Shown: positions 1 through 6,788, numbered from the stretch's first letter. The stretch: 9,474 bases of DNA from an uncultured Clostridia bacterium (GCA_937888765.1 CALASU010000176.1:1-9474); one strand, 5' to 3'. Notes: generated from the letters alone by a model not told the origin. Translations and numbers: made by a program.

Positions 1-142
1 GGATGCGTTTCATATAGATCCCGTCATACAGCGCCACTGTCTGCATGAGGGTTTCCAGAAGATGATATCCGTCCTCACGCTTGCCTGTCACATCAAGGGT
101 CAGATTTATTTTTGCTCTTGCTTTCAAACGTATTTCTCTCAC
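1..142 (-). CDS. ispE: 4-diphosphocytidyl-2-C-methyl-D-erythritol kinase, N-terminal part (runs off window)
   Basis: This is the first 47 codons of a minus-strand gene whose remainder lies beyond base 1. IspE is a cytosolic GHMP-family kinase that uses ATP to phosphorylate CDP-methylerythritol in the non-mevalonate (MEP) isoprenoid pathway. The translated start reads MREIRLKARAKINLTLDV, then TGKREDGYHLLETLMQTV. The AKINLTLDV stretch (residues 10-18) and the DGYHxLETLMQ block (about 24-34) are the conserved N-terminal signatures of IspE. The ATP-binding glycine loop and the C-terminal half are outside the window. The start is a GTG at 140-142 (read on the minus strand), preceded by a GGGGGAA purine run about 7 bases upstream. 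No in-frame ATG lies in the roughly 35 bases upstream that I read, so GTG is the best start. The gene is divergent from the YtvI-like gene. Family assignment is confident; nothing can be said about the missing part. Confidence 0.92.
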   Translation of the reverse strand, partial: MREIRLKARAKINLTLDVTGKREDGYHLLETLMQTVALYDGIYMKRI

Positions 143-187
143 GGTGATTCCCCCGTTTTTTCTATACTGTATACATACTACTCTCGT

Positions 188-216
188 ATTGTACATGATT
201 TTACACAAAGAAGCAA
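188..216 (-). promoter_or_regulatory. candidate sigma-A promoter for ispE
   Basis: On the minus strand a -35-like TTGCTT (211-216) and a -10-like TACAAT (188-193) are separated by exactly 17 bases. They lie about 45 bases upstream of the GTG start of ispE. The -10 matches the consensus at 5 of 6 positions, the -35 at only 3. The surrounding sequence is AT-rich, so a chance match is possible. Confidence 0.45.
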
Positions 217-402
217 TCGCCAAGTTATACAAAAAAAATGCAATTTTCCAGAAAAAGGTGGAAGCCTTGCAAAAGAAGTCGGTTTTTGTCAGCTTCCCGT
301 TTCCATTTGTCCGTCACACAGAAACGAGTAAACTTTTTTTCATTTCGTCTTTTTCATACTTTCGCATCTGCAAAAAAGGATTTTTTCTCAAAAAAATTGA
401 AT

Positions 403-408
403 TATAAT
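403..408 (+). promoter_or_regulatory. candidate -10 element for the YtvI-like gene
   Basis: A perfect TATAAT lies 32 bases upstream of the ATG at 441. The expected -35 position, around 380-386, holds only a T-run, so no proper -35 is visible. The rest of the divergent intergenic stretch 143-440 is AT-rich, with homopolymer A and T runs and no supportable gene. Confidence 0.4.
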
Positions 409-440
409 GGTATAAAGAAACGCCAAAGGAGGGAGCATCC

Positions 441-1481
441 ATGCAGGAATTTTATGAAAAAAATAAACAGGCAATCCAGAACTGTCTTCTGCTGCTTCTG
501 GCAGTGCTGTTCTGTTTCCTGTTCTTCAAATATCTGTTTCCTATTTTTCTGCCATTCTTCATCGGGTGGCTGTTCAGTCTGCTCTTTAACCCACTGGCAG
601 ACCATCTGGAACGGCATCACATACCAAGAGGGATCAGTGCCCTACTCGGTATTCTGCTGATCTTTGGGATTCTCGGACTGCTCGGCTTTTGGTCGGGCAA
701 CAGCATCCTGCATCGGGTGCGTGCCATTTCCGAAAATCTCCCGTATTATGCAGATTGGTTTGAAGGAAAGCTGTCTGCATTCTGGGATCGTTTCAATGTA
801 CTTCTGGAAAAACTGCCGCCGCAACTGCAGACAGCCGCAATGGGTTTTCAGGAAGATTTTTCGGGCATCCTGCTTTCGCTGGTAAAAAGCGGCAACGGCT
901 CTGCTTTCGGAAGCCTCCCCAATTTCTTCATCGGCTTTTTTGTGGCAATCCTTTCCGCCTATTTCCTTACCAAAGACAAAGAGGCAGTCAGCAAGGCATA
1001 CGAAGCCCATCTCCTGCCGCTTCTTGGCGGCTCTGTGCATACCACCAAGCAGGAGCTGAAAGCCTCCGTATGGGGCTACATCAAAACACAGTTTATTTTA
1101 ATGGGCATTACCTTTGCCATGACGATCACGACTTTGCTGCTGCTCCGCTCGCCTTATGCACTGCTGTTGAGCATCTGTATTGCCATCATTGACGCCCTGC
1201 CCTTCTTCGGCAGCGGGTTCTTCCTCTGGCCGGGTGCAGTGATTCATCTGGTACTGGGTAATACAACACTTACCATCGGCTATCTGGCACTGTATGGTGC
1301 CATTCAGGTCATGCGTCAGATCATGCAGCCAAAAATTTTAGGGACACAGATCGGTCTGCATCCCCTGCTGACATTGTTTTCCATGTATTTCGGCTTCCGC
1401 TGTGTCGGCGTGCTCGGACTGATTTTAGGTCCTATTATTGCCGTTATCCTCAAAGCATTCTTCCGTTTAAAAAATAGTTGA
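441..1481 (+). CDS. AI-2E family / YtvI-like integral membrane protein
   Basis: A 346-residue polytopic membrane protein of the AI-2E exporter (UPF0118, PerM) superfamily. Within it the closest group appears to be the YtvI-type proteins of spore-forming Firmicutes. Hydrophobic segments lie at about 13-33, 34-50, 64-84, 160-177, 213-236, 238-273, 275-290 and 307-338. The long loop at about 90-155 between the third and fourth segments is typical of the family. The family's C-terminal signature is visible: DALPFFGSGFFLWPGA (251-266), QPKILGTQIGLHPLL (296-310) and the glycine-rich last helix pair. Members have been proposed as AI-2 exporters, sodium/proton antiporters or sporulation proteins, so the substrate here is unknown. 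The ATG at 441 follows AAAGGAGGG (426-433) by 7 bases, an excellent site. The gene stands alone, divergent from ispE and followed by a hairpin-rich stretch. Family is confident; the YtvI subfamily is less so. Confidence 0.85.
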   Translation: MQEFYEKNKQAIQNCLLLLLAVLFCFLFFKYLFPIFLPFFIGWLFSLLFNPLADHLERHHIPRGISALLGILLIFGILGLLGFWSGNSILHRVRAISENLPYYADWFEGKLSAFWDRFNVLLEKLPPQLQTAAMGFQEDFSGILLSLVKSGNGSAFGSLPNFFIGFFVAILSAYFLTKDKEAVSKAYEAHLLPLLGGSVHTTKQELKASVWGYIKTQFILMGITFAMTITTLLLLRSPYALLLSICIAIIDALPFFGSGFFLWPGAVIHLVLGNTTLTIGYLALYGAIQVMRQIMQPKILGTQIGLHPLLTLFSMYFGFRCVGVLGLILGPIIAVILKAFFRLKNS

Positions 1482-1519
1482 AGTTATCAAAAGATGAAAT
1501 TGAAAAATCAAAATTGGAA

Positions 1520-1755
1520 GGGAGAAACTTTTTTTACTTTGGAAAAGTTTCCCCCTAGCCCCCTTCAAAAACCCGCTTGGGGAAGTATGCGGGGCTTTGC
1601 CCCTGCGCCCCACTCGCTTTTTGAAAAAAGCGAGCCAAAAACTTTTATTTGCCTTCGGCAAACAAATAGAAATTCTTCGGCAAAAACGATAGTTTTTGCC
1701 AAATCGGGTCGAGGGGGTGACCCCCTCGTGGGGGTATTGGGGGCAAAGCCCCCAA
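1520..1755. repeat. hairpin-array intergenic element, probable dispersed repeat
   Basis: This stretch in the 348-base gap 1482-1829 holds no credible gene but is packed with short inverted repeats. Seen in order: GAAACTTTT/AAAAGTTTC plus GGG/CCC (1520-1532 with 1543-1554, one bulge); GGGGC/GCCCC (1591-1603); CTCGCTTTTT/AAAAAGCGAG (1613-1634, 10 bp); TTTGCC/GGCAAA (1648-1662); GGCAAAAAC/GTTTTTGCC (1679-1700, 9 bp); CGAGGGGG/CCCCCTCG (1710-1728, 8 bp); TTGGGGGC/GCCCCCAA (1737-1755, 8 bp). In addition, the C-rich ends at 1551-1563 can pair imperfectly with the G-rich stretch 1730-1743, so the whole could fold as one long structure. One or more hairpins may also end transcription of the upstream gene, but none has a clean T-tract after it. 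Its composition is unlike the flanking genes. From memory, similar GC-rich hairpin intergenic repeats occur in many Clostridia; multicopy status cannot be tested in one window. Confidence 0.6.
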
Positions 1756-1766
1756 GGTCTTTTGGT

Positions 1767-1794
1767 TTGTCTTTTTCTGGAAACATGCTATAAT
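1767..1794 (+). promoter_or_regulatory. sigma-A type promoter for the PLP enzyme gene
   Basis: TTGTCT (1767-1772) and a perfect TATAAT (1789-1794) are separated by 16 bases. TGC directly precedes the TATAAT, giving an extended -10. It lies about 35 bases before the GTG start and just downstream of the hairpin array. It is among the best promoter matches in the window. Confidence 0.65.
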
Positions 1795-1829
1795 GGTATC
1801 AGTGAGCAAAAAACAAGGAGGAACTTTCC

Positions 1830-2978
1830 GTGAATTATGAAAAATTTGAACAGGTAAGAAAAGAACAGTATCCCATCACAGAAAAATTTGCATATCTGGA
1901 TACTTCCACTTCCGGCATGGTTTCCAAGAGAGCAAAGGATGCAATGGTGGCTTATCTGGAGGATCGTTTTGAAAATGCTGTGACAGCGGCAAAGCTGAAT
2001 GAACTGTTTGCCTTTGGCGATGCACTGAGAGCAACAGCGGCGAAACTCTTCAATGCCGATGCGGAAGAAATTTTCTTCGGTCATGGGGCATCTGCTATGG
2101 TCAATGTATTTTCTGCGGGCGTAGAACTGAAAGAAAATGCCAATGTAGTTGTAACAGGGCTGACTTTCCCCTCTACACCTTATACATGGGTAAACCGTGT
2201 GGGAGAAGCCAATGTGCGTATGGTAAAACCTGTGGACTATAAAATCCCCTTTGAAAAATTAGTGGAACAAGTGGATGAAAATACAGCAGTCATTTCTCTG
2301 TGTCTGGTGGAAAACACAACAGGTTTTATGCACGATCTGAAAAAAATCAGTGCGTTCTGTCAGGAAAAAGGCATCTATCTGATGCTGGACATTACCCAGT
2401 GCGTCGGTGCGATCAAAATTGACGTAAAAGAAACGCCTGTGGACTTTATCGCAACCTCCAGCTTTAAATGGCTGGGATGTGAATACGGTATAGGTATCGG
2501 CTATATCTCCAAGCGTGTACTGGAAAAAGTAAAACCTGTGTACGTTGGCTGGGTCGGCAATCAGAACCGTATGGATCACAGCAAATATGTGCTGAATCTG
2601 GAAGAAACAGCGGCGAAATATGAAACAGCGATCCCGAACTGGGTGGGTCTGAAAGGTCTGGAACAGGCAATGCTGATGTATCTGGAACTGGGTATTGATG
2701 ATGTACATACCTATATCATGGAACTGACAGACTATCTGTATGCGGAAGTGGCAAAGTTGGATCATGTAAGCATCCGCGGCAATTTTGCACCCGAAAACCG
2801 TTCCAGTATTGCGTATATTGATCTGCCCGCAGAATGGGCGATGAATGATGCAATCATGGAAGAATGGGGCATCCGTGCCCATATGTCCGGCACAGCGGTT
2901 CGTGTGGCTCTGCATTATTTTAATAATAAAGCAGATGTGGACAGACTGGTGGATTTTTTGAAAAACTATAAGAAATAA
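1830..2978 (+). CDS. class V aminotransferase-fold PLP-dependent enzyme (specific reaction unknown)
   Basis: A 382-residue cytosolic fold-type I PLP enzyme of the class V aminotransferase superfamily (cysteine desulfurase, isopenicillin N epimerase, kynureninase). The N-terminal FAYLDTSTSGMV (about 16-27) is the substrate-side segment. LDITQCVGA holds D187, expected to pair with the pyridine nitrogen, and Q190. SSFKWLG holds K213, expected to form the internal aldimine with PLP. The C-terminal small domain ends in GIRAHMSGTAVRVALHYFNN, which aligns with the SufS/CsdA active-site region, but the persulfide cysteine of desulfurases is absent and there is no cysteine after C217. A cysteine-desulfurase activity is therefore unlikely; a lyase, epimerase or transaminase is possible. 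The start is GTG, 8 bases after AAGGAGG (1815-1821); no better start is visible. It is monocistronic, with its own promoter and a strong terminator. Superfamily is confident, reaction is not. Confidence 0.85.
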   Translation: MNYEKFEQVRKEQYPITEKFAYLDTSTSGMVSKRAKDAMVAYLEDRFENAVTAAKLNELFAFGDALRATAAKLFNADAEEIFFGHGASAMVNVFSAGVELKENANVVVTGLTFPSTPYTWVNRVGEANVRMVKPVDYKIPFEKLVEQVDENTAVISLCLVENTTGFMHDLKKISAFCQEKGIYLMLDITQCVGAIKIDVKETPVDFIATSSFKWLGCEYGIGIGYISKRVLEKVKPVYVGWVGNQNRMDHSKYVLNLEETAAKYETAIPNWVGLKGLEQAMLMYLELGIDDVHTYIMELTDYLYAEVAKLDHVSIRGNFAPENRSSIAYIDLPAEWAMNDAIMEEWGIRAHMSGTAVRVALHYFNNKADVDRLVDFLKNYKK

Positions 2979-2986
2979 GATGAACA

Positions 2987-3025
2987 AAAAAACGGTATCG
3001 GAGCAGAACTCTGATACCGTTTTTT
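2987..3025. terminator. bidirectional intrinsic terminator shared by convergent genes
   Basis: A 17-bp stem pairs 2987-3003 with 3009-3025 around the 5-base loop CAGAA, with a single G-T wobble. The core is CGGTATC/GATACCG. An A-run (2986-2992) on one side and a T-run (3020-3025) on the other make it a T-tract terminator in both directions. It sits between the end of the PLP enzyme gene (2978, plus) and the end of the EFR1-type gene (3043, minus), so it very probably ends both transcripts. Confidence 0.93.
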
Positions 3026-3042
3026 GCTGTCAGAAATACAAG

Positions 3043-3801
3043 TTATATGAAAAATTCGTTTCCTCTGCGAACATCTTTCAGTGCGCCCAGTTTTTCATTC
3101 ATGCTTTCCTGTACGGGAGGGGGAAGGAGTCTTGCATGGGCAGGACAGACAGCTGTACAAGCCATACACAGGATACATTTCTGCGCGTCTGTAGTGATCA
3201 CATCATTTTCTTTTGTAATCGCATTTACGGGACATACCTTGATACATTTGCCGCAGCCGCCGCAGGAGGGCAGACAGATTGGAGAAACCGGAAGATTCAT
3301 TTCCGGCATATAAGGTCTGTTGCCAGGGACTGTGATAGGAGAGAACATACCGCCTTCCAGTTTTTTCAGTACATCTGCGGCAAAGGCTCTGATTTCTGCG
3401 GCATCCTTTTCATCGGGTCTGCCTGCACCAACGATGGGCACAACAGAATGCTGTGCGATGACTGCGGCAGAAGCGGCAATCTGAAAGCCTGCTTCTGTCA
3501 CGGCATCATTCAGTTCCAGTAAAGCATCGTCGTAGGCACGCACACCGTAAACAACCATGGTAATCACTGTTTTTTTGCTGCCGTTCATGGCTTTGACTGC
3601 TTTGGACACCACAGAGGGGATTCTGCCGCCGAATACGGGAGCGGCAATGATTGCGGTGTCACAGATGCCTTCTGTTATGGGCTGTGCTGTGCAAAGGTTA
3701 ATCTCGTTTACTTCCTTTGCAACGGCTTCCGCTAAAAGGAAACCTGCTTTTTTTGTGCCGCCTGTGGGGCTGAAATAATAAAAATCTGCTTTGTTTAACA
3801 T
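3043..3801 (-). CDS. EFR1-type protein: flavodoxin-like domain plus two [4Fe-4S] clusters
   Basis: A 252-residue soluble electron-transfer protein of the kind annotated as EFR1 family ferrodoxin in anaerobic Firmicutes. The N-terminal flavodoxin-like domain (about 5-150) begins with YYFSPTGGTKKAG (9-20), the phosphate-binding loop for FMN. IIAAPVFGGRIP (51-62) forms the second flavin-side loop. The C-terminal dicluster ferredoxin domain has two full CxxCxxCxxxCP motifs: C180, C183, C186, C190, and C209, C212, C215, C219. All eight cluster ligands are present. The likely role is to pass electrons between FMN and low-potential partners; the partners are unknown. The ATG (3799-3801) has a strong AAGGAGG (3809-3815 on the minus strand) 7 bases upstream. 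It is a single-gene unit, convergent with the PLP enzyme gene and divergent from tdk. The domain call is confident; the physiological role is not established. Confidence 0.9.
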   Translation of the reverse strand: MLNKADFYYFSPTGGTKKAGFLLAEAVAKEVNEINLCTAQPITEGICDTAIIAAPVFGGRIPSVVSKAVKAMNGSKKTVITMVVYGVRAYDDALLELNDAVTEAGFQIAASAAVIAQHSVVPIVGAGRPDEKDAAEIRAFAADVLKKLEGGMFSPITVPGNRPYMPEMNLPVSPICLPSCGGCGKCIKVCPVNAITKENDVITTDAQKCILCMACTAVCPAHARLLPPPVQESMNEKLGALKDVRRGNEFFI

Positions 3802-3838
3802 GAAAGCTCCTCCTTGTTGAAAAATATATGTTATTGTC

Positions 3839-3844
3839 AGTATA
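3839..3844 (-). promoter_or_regulatory. candidate -10 element for the EFR1-type gene
   Basis: On the minus strand a TATACT hexamer lies 37 bases upstream of the ATG of the EFR1-type gene. The expected -35 region, about 3862-3867, is pyrimidine-rich without a clear TTGACA-like match, so support is weak. Confidence 0.35.
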
Positions 3845-3901
3845 CGCCTTTTTTGGAGAAAAGAAAGAGATTTTACCGACGAATTTTGGAAAAACCTACA
3901 A

Positions 3902-3930
3902 TCGTCAAGCGGGTGGAAGTATGGTATGAT
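3902..3930 (+). promoter_or_regulatory. sigma-A type promoter for tdk (and probably ktrBA)
   Basis: TCGTCA (3902-3907, 4 of 6 to the -35 consensus) and TATGAT (3925-3930, 5 of 6 to the -10 consensus) are separated by 17 bases. TGG directly before the hexamer gives an extended -10. It lies 35 bases before the tdk start. No riboswitch-sized leader separates it from the gene. Confidence 0.55.
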
Positions 3931-3965
3931 ACAACGACGAAGCTATATACTGGGGGGAATCATTT

Positions 3966-4556
3966 ATGGCAAAATTATATTTTCGATATGGTGTGATGGG
4001 CAGCAGCAAGACTGCACAGGCACTGATTACAAAGTTCAATTATGAGGAGCAGGGGATGCGTGTATGGCTCATCAAGCCTGCGGCGGATACCCGTGACGGC
4101 GTGGGTGTGATCCGTTCCCGTATCGGTCTGGAGCAGACAGGCGATGCCATTACGGAGGATATGGACTTATTTCAGATTTTCCGTGACAGAGAACGGGAAT
4201 TTTATGATGTCATCATTGTAGATGAAGCACAGTTCTTACTGCCTGCCCATGTGGAACAGCTTAGAGATGTGGTGGATCACTACAATGTGCCTGTATTCTG
4301 CTTTGGTCTGCGTACGGACTTCCGCACAAAGCTGTTTGCGGGCAGTGCCAGACTGTTTGAACTGGCGGATTCCATTTCTGAGTTGAAAACGGTCTGTGCC
4401 TGCGGGGGCAAAGCGACAGTAAACGCAAGACTGGATGCAGAGGGTAATGTGCTGACAGAGGGCGAGCAGTTCCTTCTGGGCGGCAACGAAAGCTATCGCC
4501 CTATGTGCTATAAATGCTGGAAAAAAGCACAGGAAAAAGCGGATACAGACGAATAA
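3966..4556 (+). CDS. tdk: thymidine kinase (type II, TK1-like)
   Basis: A 196-residue cytosolic thymidine kinase, which makes dTMP from thymidine and ATP in pyrimidine salvage. The P-loop GVMGSSKT (9-16) matches the G-x-M-x-SSKT form specific to TK1-type enzymes. VIIVDEAQF (82-90) holds the Walker B aspartate D86 and E87; the family's catalytic base is a glutamate, whose position I did not assign. FGLRTDF (113-119) and SYRPMCYKCW (176-185) belong to the nucleoside-binding lasso region. Two cysteine pairs, C144/C146 and C181/C184, are the expected structural zinc ligands. Length is usual for bacterial members. The ATG at 3966 follows a GGGGGGAA run by about 6 bases, an adequate site. It is first in a three-gene plus-strand run: ktrB begins 57 bases after its stop with no visible terminator between. 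All functional residues that I can check are intact. Confidence 0.95.
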   Translation: MAKLYFRYGVMGSSKTAQALITKFNYEEQGMRVWLIKPAADTRDGVGVIRSRIGLEQTGDAITEDMDLFQIFRDREREFYDVIIVDEAQFLLPAHVEQLRDVVDHYNVPVFCFGLRTDFRTKLFAGSARLFELADSISELKTVCACGGKATVNARLDAEGNVLTEGEQFLLGGNESYRPMCYKCWKKAQEKADTDE

Positions 4557-4613
4557 AGCTGTATCGAACGGAAAAAGATAAGCATACAGAACAATGGAAA
4601 AGCTGGGGTTTGT

Positions 4614-5954
4614 ATGCGAAGAAAAATAAAACAGAATATACGGTTTTCAAATTTGCAGATCGTGGCATTGGGCTATGGTGTGATGATTCTTCTGGGGACA
4701 GGACTTCTGCTTCTGCCGATCGCATCCAATCAAGCCACTACATGGATGGAAGCGTTATTTACTGCTGTTTCGGCTTCGTGCGTAACGGGGCTTGTGGTGG
4801 TGGATACGGCAACGCACTGGACGCTGTTCGGACAGCTTATCATTTTGCTGTTGATTCAGATTGGCGGGCTTGGGTTTATGACATTTGCCGTGGGGCTTCT
4901 GCTGGTACTGCGGCGGCGGGTTCGCCTGCGGTATCGGGAGGTTATGGTGGAAAGCATCAATTCCAGCCGTGTGGGAAACGTACTGCAGATAACGAAACAG
5001 ATCATAGCAGGCACGGTATTTTTTGAAAGCATCGGTGCCTGTTTGCTTTCTCTGGCATTTATTCCTGTGTATGGCTTGGGGAAAGGCTTGTATTTTGGTA
5101 TTTTCCACAGCATTTCCGCATTCTGCAATGCGGGATTTGATCTGATGGGAGAAGCAGAGCCGTTTTCCTCTCTGACATACTGGCGGGGAAATGCTTTGGT
5201 CAATCTTACGGTTTTAGCCTTGATCGTGATTGGTGGGCTAGGTTTTCTGGTCTGGGAGGATATTCGAAAGAAAACATGGCACTGGCGGCGGTATCAGTTA
5301 CAGACGAAGGTGGTTCTGACGGTCAGCGGTTTTTTGTTGTTCGGCGGGGCGGGCTTATTTCTGCTGTTTGAATGGGGCAGATGGGAAATGCCCTCAGGAG
5401 AAAAAATTCTGGCGGCATTGTTTCAGGCGGGAACCTGCAGAACGGCGGGCTTTAATACTGTGGAGATTGCGAATCTGAGCGAAGCAGGAAAGGTATGGAG
5501 TATGGTGCTGATGTTCATTGGCGGCAGTCCCGGCTCTACGGCGGGCGGCATCAAGACAACGACTATTGCGGTGTTATTGCTGTATGTGTTTGCTGTGGTG
5601 CGGCATGAACAGGAGGCACATTTTTTCGGCAGAAGCACAGAGAAAGACGTCTTACAGAAAGCGGTTACAGTATGTATGATGCATCTGCTTCTGCTGTTTT
5701 CGGGGGCTTTGCTGATCTGCTTTTTACAGCCTGCCTTTTCTGCGACAGATGTTTTCTTTGAAACGATTTCTGCTGTGAGTACGGTCGGTATGACGGCAGG
5801 ACTGACAGGGCAGCTTTCGGCGGCAAGCAGAGGGATCATAGCGTTTCTGATGTACTGCGGCAGGGTTGGCAGTATATCCTTCGCGGTAGCAGTACTGGAA
5901 AAGCGGGCAAGACCGCCCGTGACCTTCCCGAAAGAAAAAATCACGATTGGATGA
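4614..5954 (+). CDS. ktrB: potassium uptake protein, TrkH/KtrB family channel subunit
   Basis: A 446-residue integral membrane subunit of a Ktr-type potassium transporter, close to the usual KtrB length. The four M1-P-M2 repeats of the superfamily are recognisable by their pore loops: CVTGLVV (56-62, G59), CNAGFDL (171-177, G174), RTAGFNT (276-282, G279) and STVGMTA (389-395, G392). These four glycines form the single-residue-deep K+ filter of the family. The intramembrane gating loop of the third repeat is seen as GGSPGSTAGGIKTTT (303-317). The short basic N-terminus, MRRKIKQNIR, is typical of KtrB rather than the longer TrkH. The ATG at 4614 has no good Shine-Dalgarno (only a GGGG near 4606), so initiation may depend on coupling to tdk. 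No earlier in-frame start is visible, and residues 13-37 are already the conserved first helix. ktrA follows after 9 bases. Confidence 0.93.
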   Translation: MRRKIKQNIRFSNLQIVALGYGVMILLGTGLLLLPIASNQATTWMEALFTAVSASCVTGLVVVDTATHWTLFGQLIILLLIQIGGLGFMTFAVGLLLVLRRRVRLRYREVMVESINSSRVGNVLQITKQIIAGTVFFESIGACLLSLAFIPVYGLGKGLYFGIFHSISAFCNAGFDLMGEAEPFSSLTYWRGNALVNLTVLALIVIGGLGFLVWEDIRKKTWHWRRYQLQTKVVLTVSGFLLFGGAGLFLLFEWGRWEMPSGEKILAALFQAGTCRTAGFNTVEIANLSEAGKVWSMVLMFIGGSPGSTAGGIKTTTIAVLLLYVFAVVRHEQEAHFFGRSTEKDVLQKAVTVCMMHLLLLFSGALLICFLQPAFSATDVFFETISAVSTVGMTAGLTGQLSAASRGIIAFLMYCGRVGSISFAVAVLEKRARPPVTFPKEKITIG

Positions 5955-5963
5955 GGTGGGCAG

Positions 5964-6611
5964 ATGAAATCTTTTTTGATTATCGGTATGGGTTCCTTTG
6001 GGCATCAGCTTTGTCAGGCTCTGGCGGAGCAGAAATGTGAAATTATGGCGGCGGATAAGAATGGGGCGGCGCTGGAGGATATTCTGCCGCTTGTTATCAG
6101 TGCGAAGATCGGGGACTGTACGAAAACAGAGGTACTTTCTTCCTTTGGGGTAGACAGCTTTGATACCTGCTTTGTCTGCATGGGTTCGGATTTCCAGAAC
6201 AGCTTACAGATTACAAGCCTGTTAAAGGAACTGGGGGCAAAGCGGGTTGTGAGTAAGGCAAATGAGGACTTGCAGGAAAAATGTTTACTGCGAAACGGTG
6301 TGGACAGCGTGATTCATCCCGAGCGGAATGTAGCGGAGAAGATTGCGATTGAAGAAGCAACGGCGAATATCTTTGATTATCTGGATTTAGGAAACGGATA
6401 CTTTGTGATGGAGATTGCACCAAGGCGGGAATGGCTTGGCAGAACGATTGCGGAACTGGATATCCGCGGGCGGTATGGGCTGAATATCATGGCGATCAAG
6501 CAGGGGGCGGAGATCAAGCTGCTGCCCGATGCGGCATATGTTTTTGCAAAAGAGGAGCATCTGCTGGTGCTGGGTACAGAGAAAAATCTGATGGAAGCGG
6601 CAGAATATTGA
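5964..6611 (+). CDS. ktrA: potassium uptake regulatory subunit, TrkA/KtrA family (RCK_N + RCK_C)
   Basis: A 215-residue cytosolic RCK protein, the expected partner of the KtrB encoded directly upstream. KtrA assembles as an octameric ring under the KtrB dimer and gates it through nucleotide binding. The N-terminal Rossmann domain starts with FLIIGMGSFG (4-13), giving GxGxxG at G8, G10 and G13. D31 at the end of the second strand is the usual ribose-binding acid. The NAD-domain core runs to about 130. The C-terminal RCK_C domain (about 138-215) is the region that binds c-di-AMP in characterised Firmicute KtrA proteins; binding here is inferred only from the family. Length fits single-RCK KtrA, not the duplicated TrkA. 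The ATG at 5964 follows GAGGTGGG (5953-5960), which overlaps the ktrB stop codon, so the two are translationally linked. No terminator with a T-tract follows. Confidence 0.93.
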   Translation: MKSFLIIGMGSFGHQLCQALAEQKCEIMAADKNGAALEDILPLVISAKIGDCTKTEVLSSFGVDSFDTCFVCMGSDFQNSLQITSLLKELGAKRVVSKANEDLQEKCLLRNGVDSVIHPERNVAEKIAIEEATANIFDYLDLGNGYFVMEIAPRREWLGRTIAELDIRGRYGLNIMAIKQGAEIKLLPDAAYVFAKEEHLLVLGTEKNLMEAAEY

Positions 6612-6670
6612 TCAATCATGGAACAAACTGGTATATTTTTCGTCTGATTTTGGGAGAATCGCCTGTAAAA

Positions 6671-6746
6671 GAGGGGAAATCTGCTGTTCGGGGGAACGAA
6701 ACTTTAAAAGTTTGTTACAAGTGGCGGAAACAGCGAATTTCCCCTT
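6671..6746. other. nested inverted repeat / candidate structured RNA between ktrA and secA
   Basis: An outer stem pairs AGGGGAAAT (6672-6680) with ATTTCCCCT (6737-6745). After one mismatch and one wobble it continues as GCTGTT (6683-6688) with AACAGC (6729-6734). Inside, AAC-g-AAACTTT (6695-6705) pairs with AAAGTTTGTT (6707-6716) with one bulged G. The result is a two-level hairpin of about 75 bases. No T-tract follows, so it is not a standard terminator, although it could shape the 3' end of the ktr transcript. Its right edge touches the -35 of the secA promoter. I do not recognise a known riboswitch class. The pairing is seen directly; function is unknown. Confidence 0.55.
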
Positions 6747-6774
6747 GTGTAGGTGGCTGTTCTTCTGCTATACT
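6745..6774 (+). promoter_or_regulatory. candidate sigma-A promoter for secA
   Basis: TTGTGT (6745-6750) and TATACT (6769-6774) are separated by 18 bases, with TGC immediately before the hexamer as an extended -10. It lies about 94 bases before the secA ATG, which would give a 5' UTR of roughly 85 bases containing the hairpin at 6789-6842. Confidence 0.5.
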
Positions 6775-6788
6775 ACAATAATGTAAAA

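Noticed and set aside
81..407. A 108-codon plus-strand frame at the window start (and the overlapping frames at 62-331 and 238-660).
   Set aside because: They lie antisense to ispE and across the AT-rich divergent promoter region, have no ribosome binding site, and encode low-complexity F/K/S-rich peptides.
1494..1793. A 99-codon plus-strand open frame across the hairpin array.
   Set aside because: It has no ribosome binding site and is read entirely through inverted repeats and homopolymer runs; no domain is visible.
2259..2987. A 242-codon minus-strand frame within the PLP enzyme gene.
   Set aside because: It is fully antisense to a gene with intact PLP motifs; its peptide is H/F/C-rich and has no family resemblance.
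4557..4613. Looked for a terminator or promoter between tdk and ktrB.
   Set aside because: No inverted repeat with a T-tract and no -35/-10 pair was seen in these 57 bases.
4514..5026. A 170-codon plus-strand frame overlapping the end of tdk and the start of ktrB.
   Set aside because: It is an out-of-frame shadow of two well-supported genes and has no ribosome binding site.
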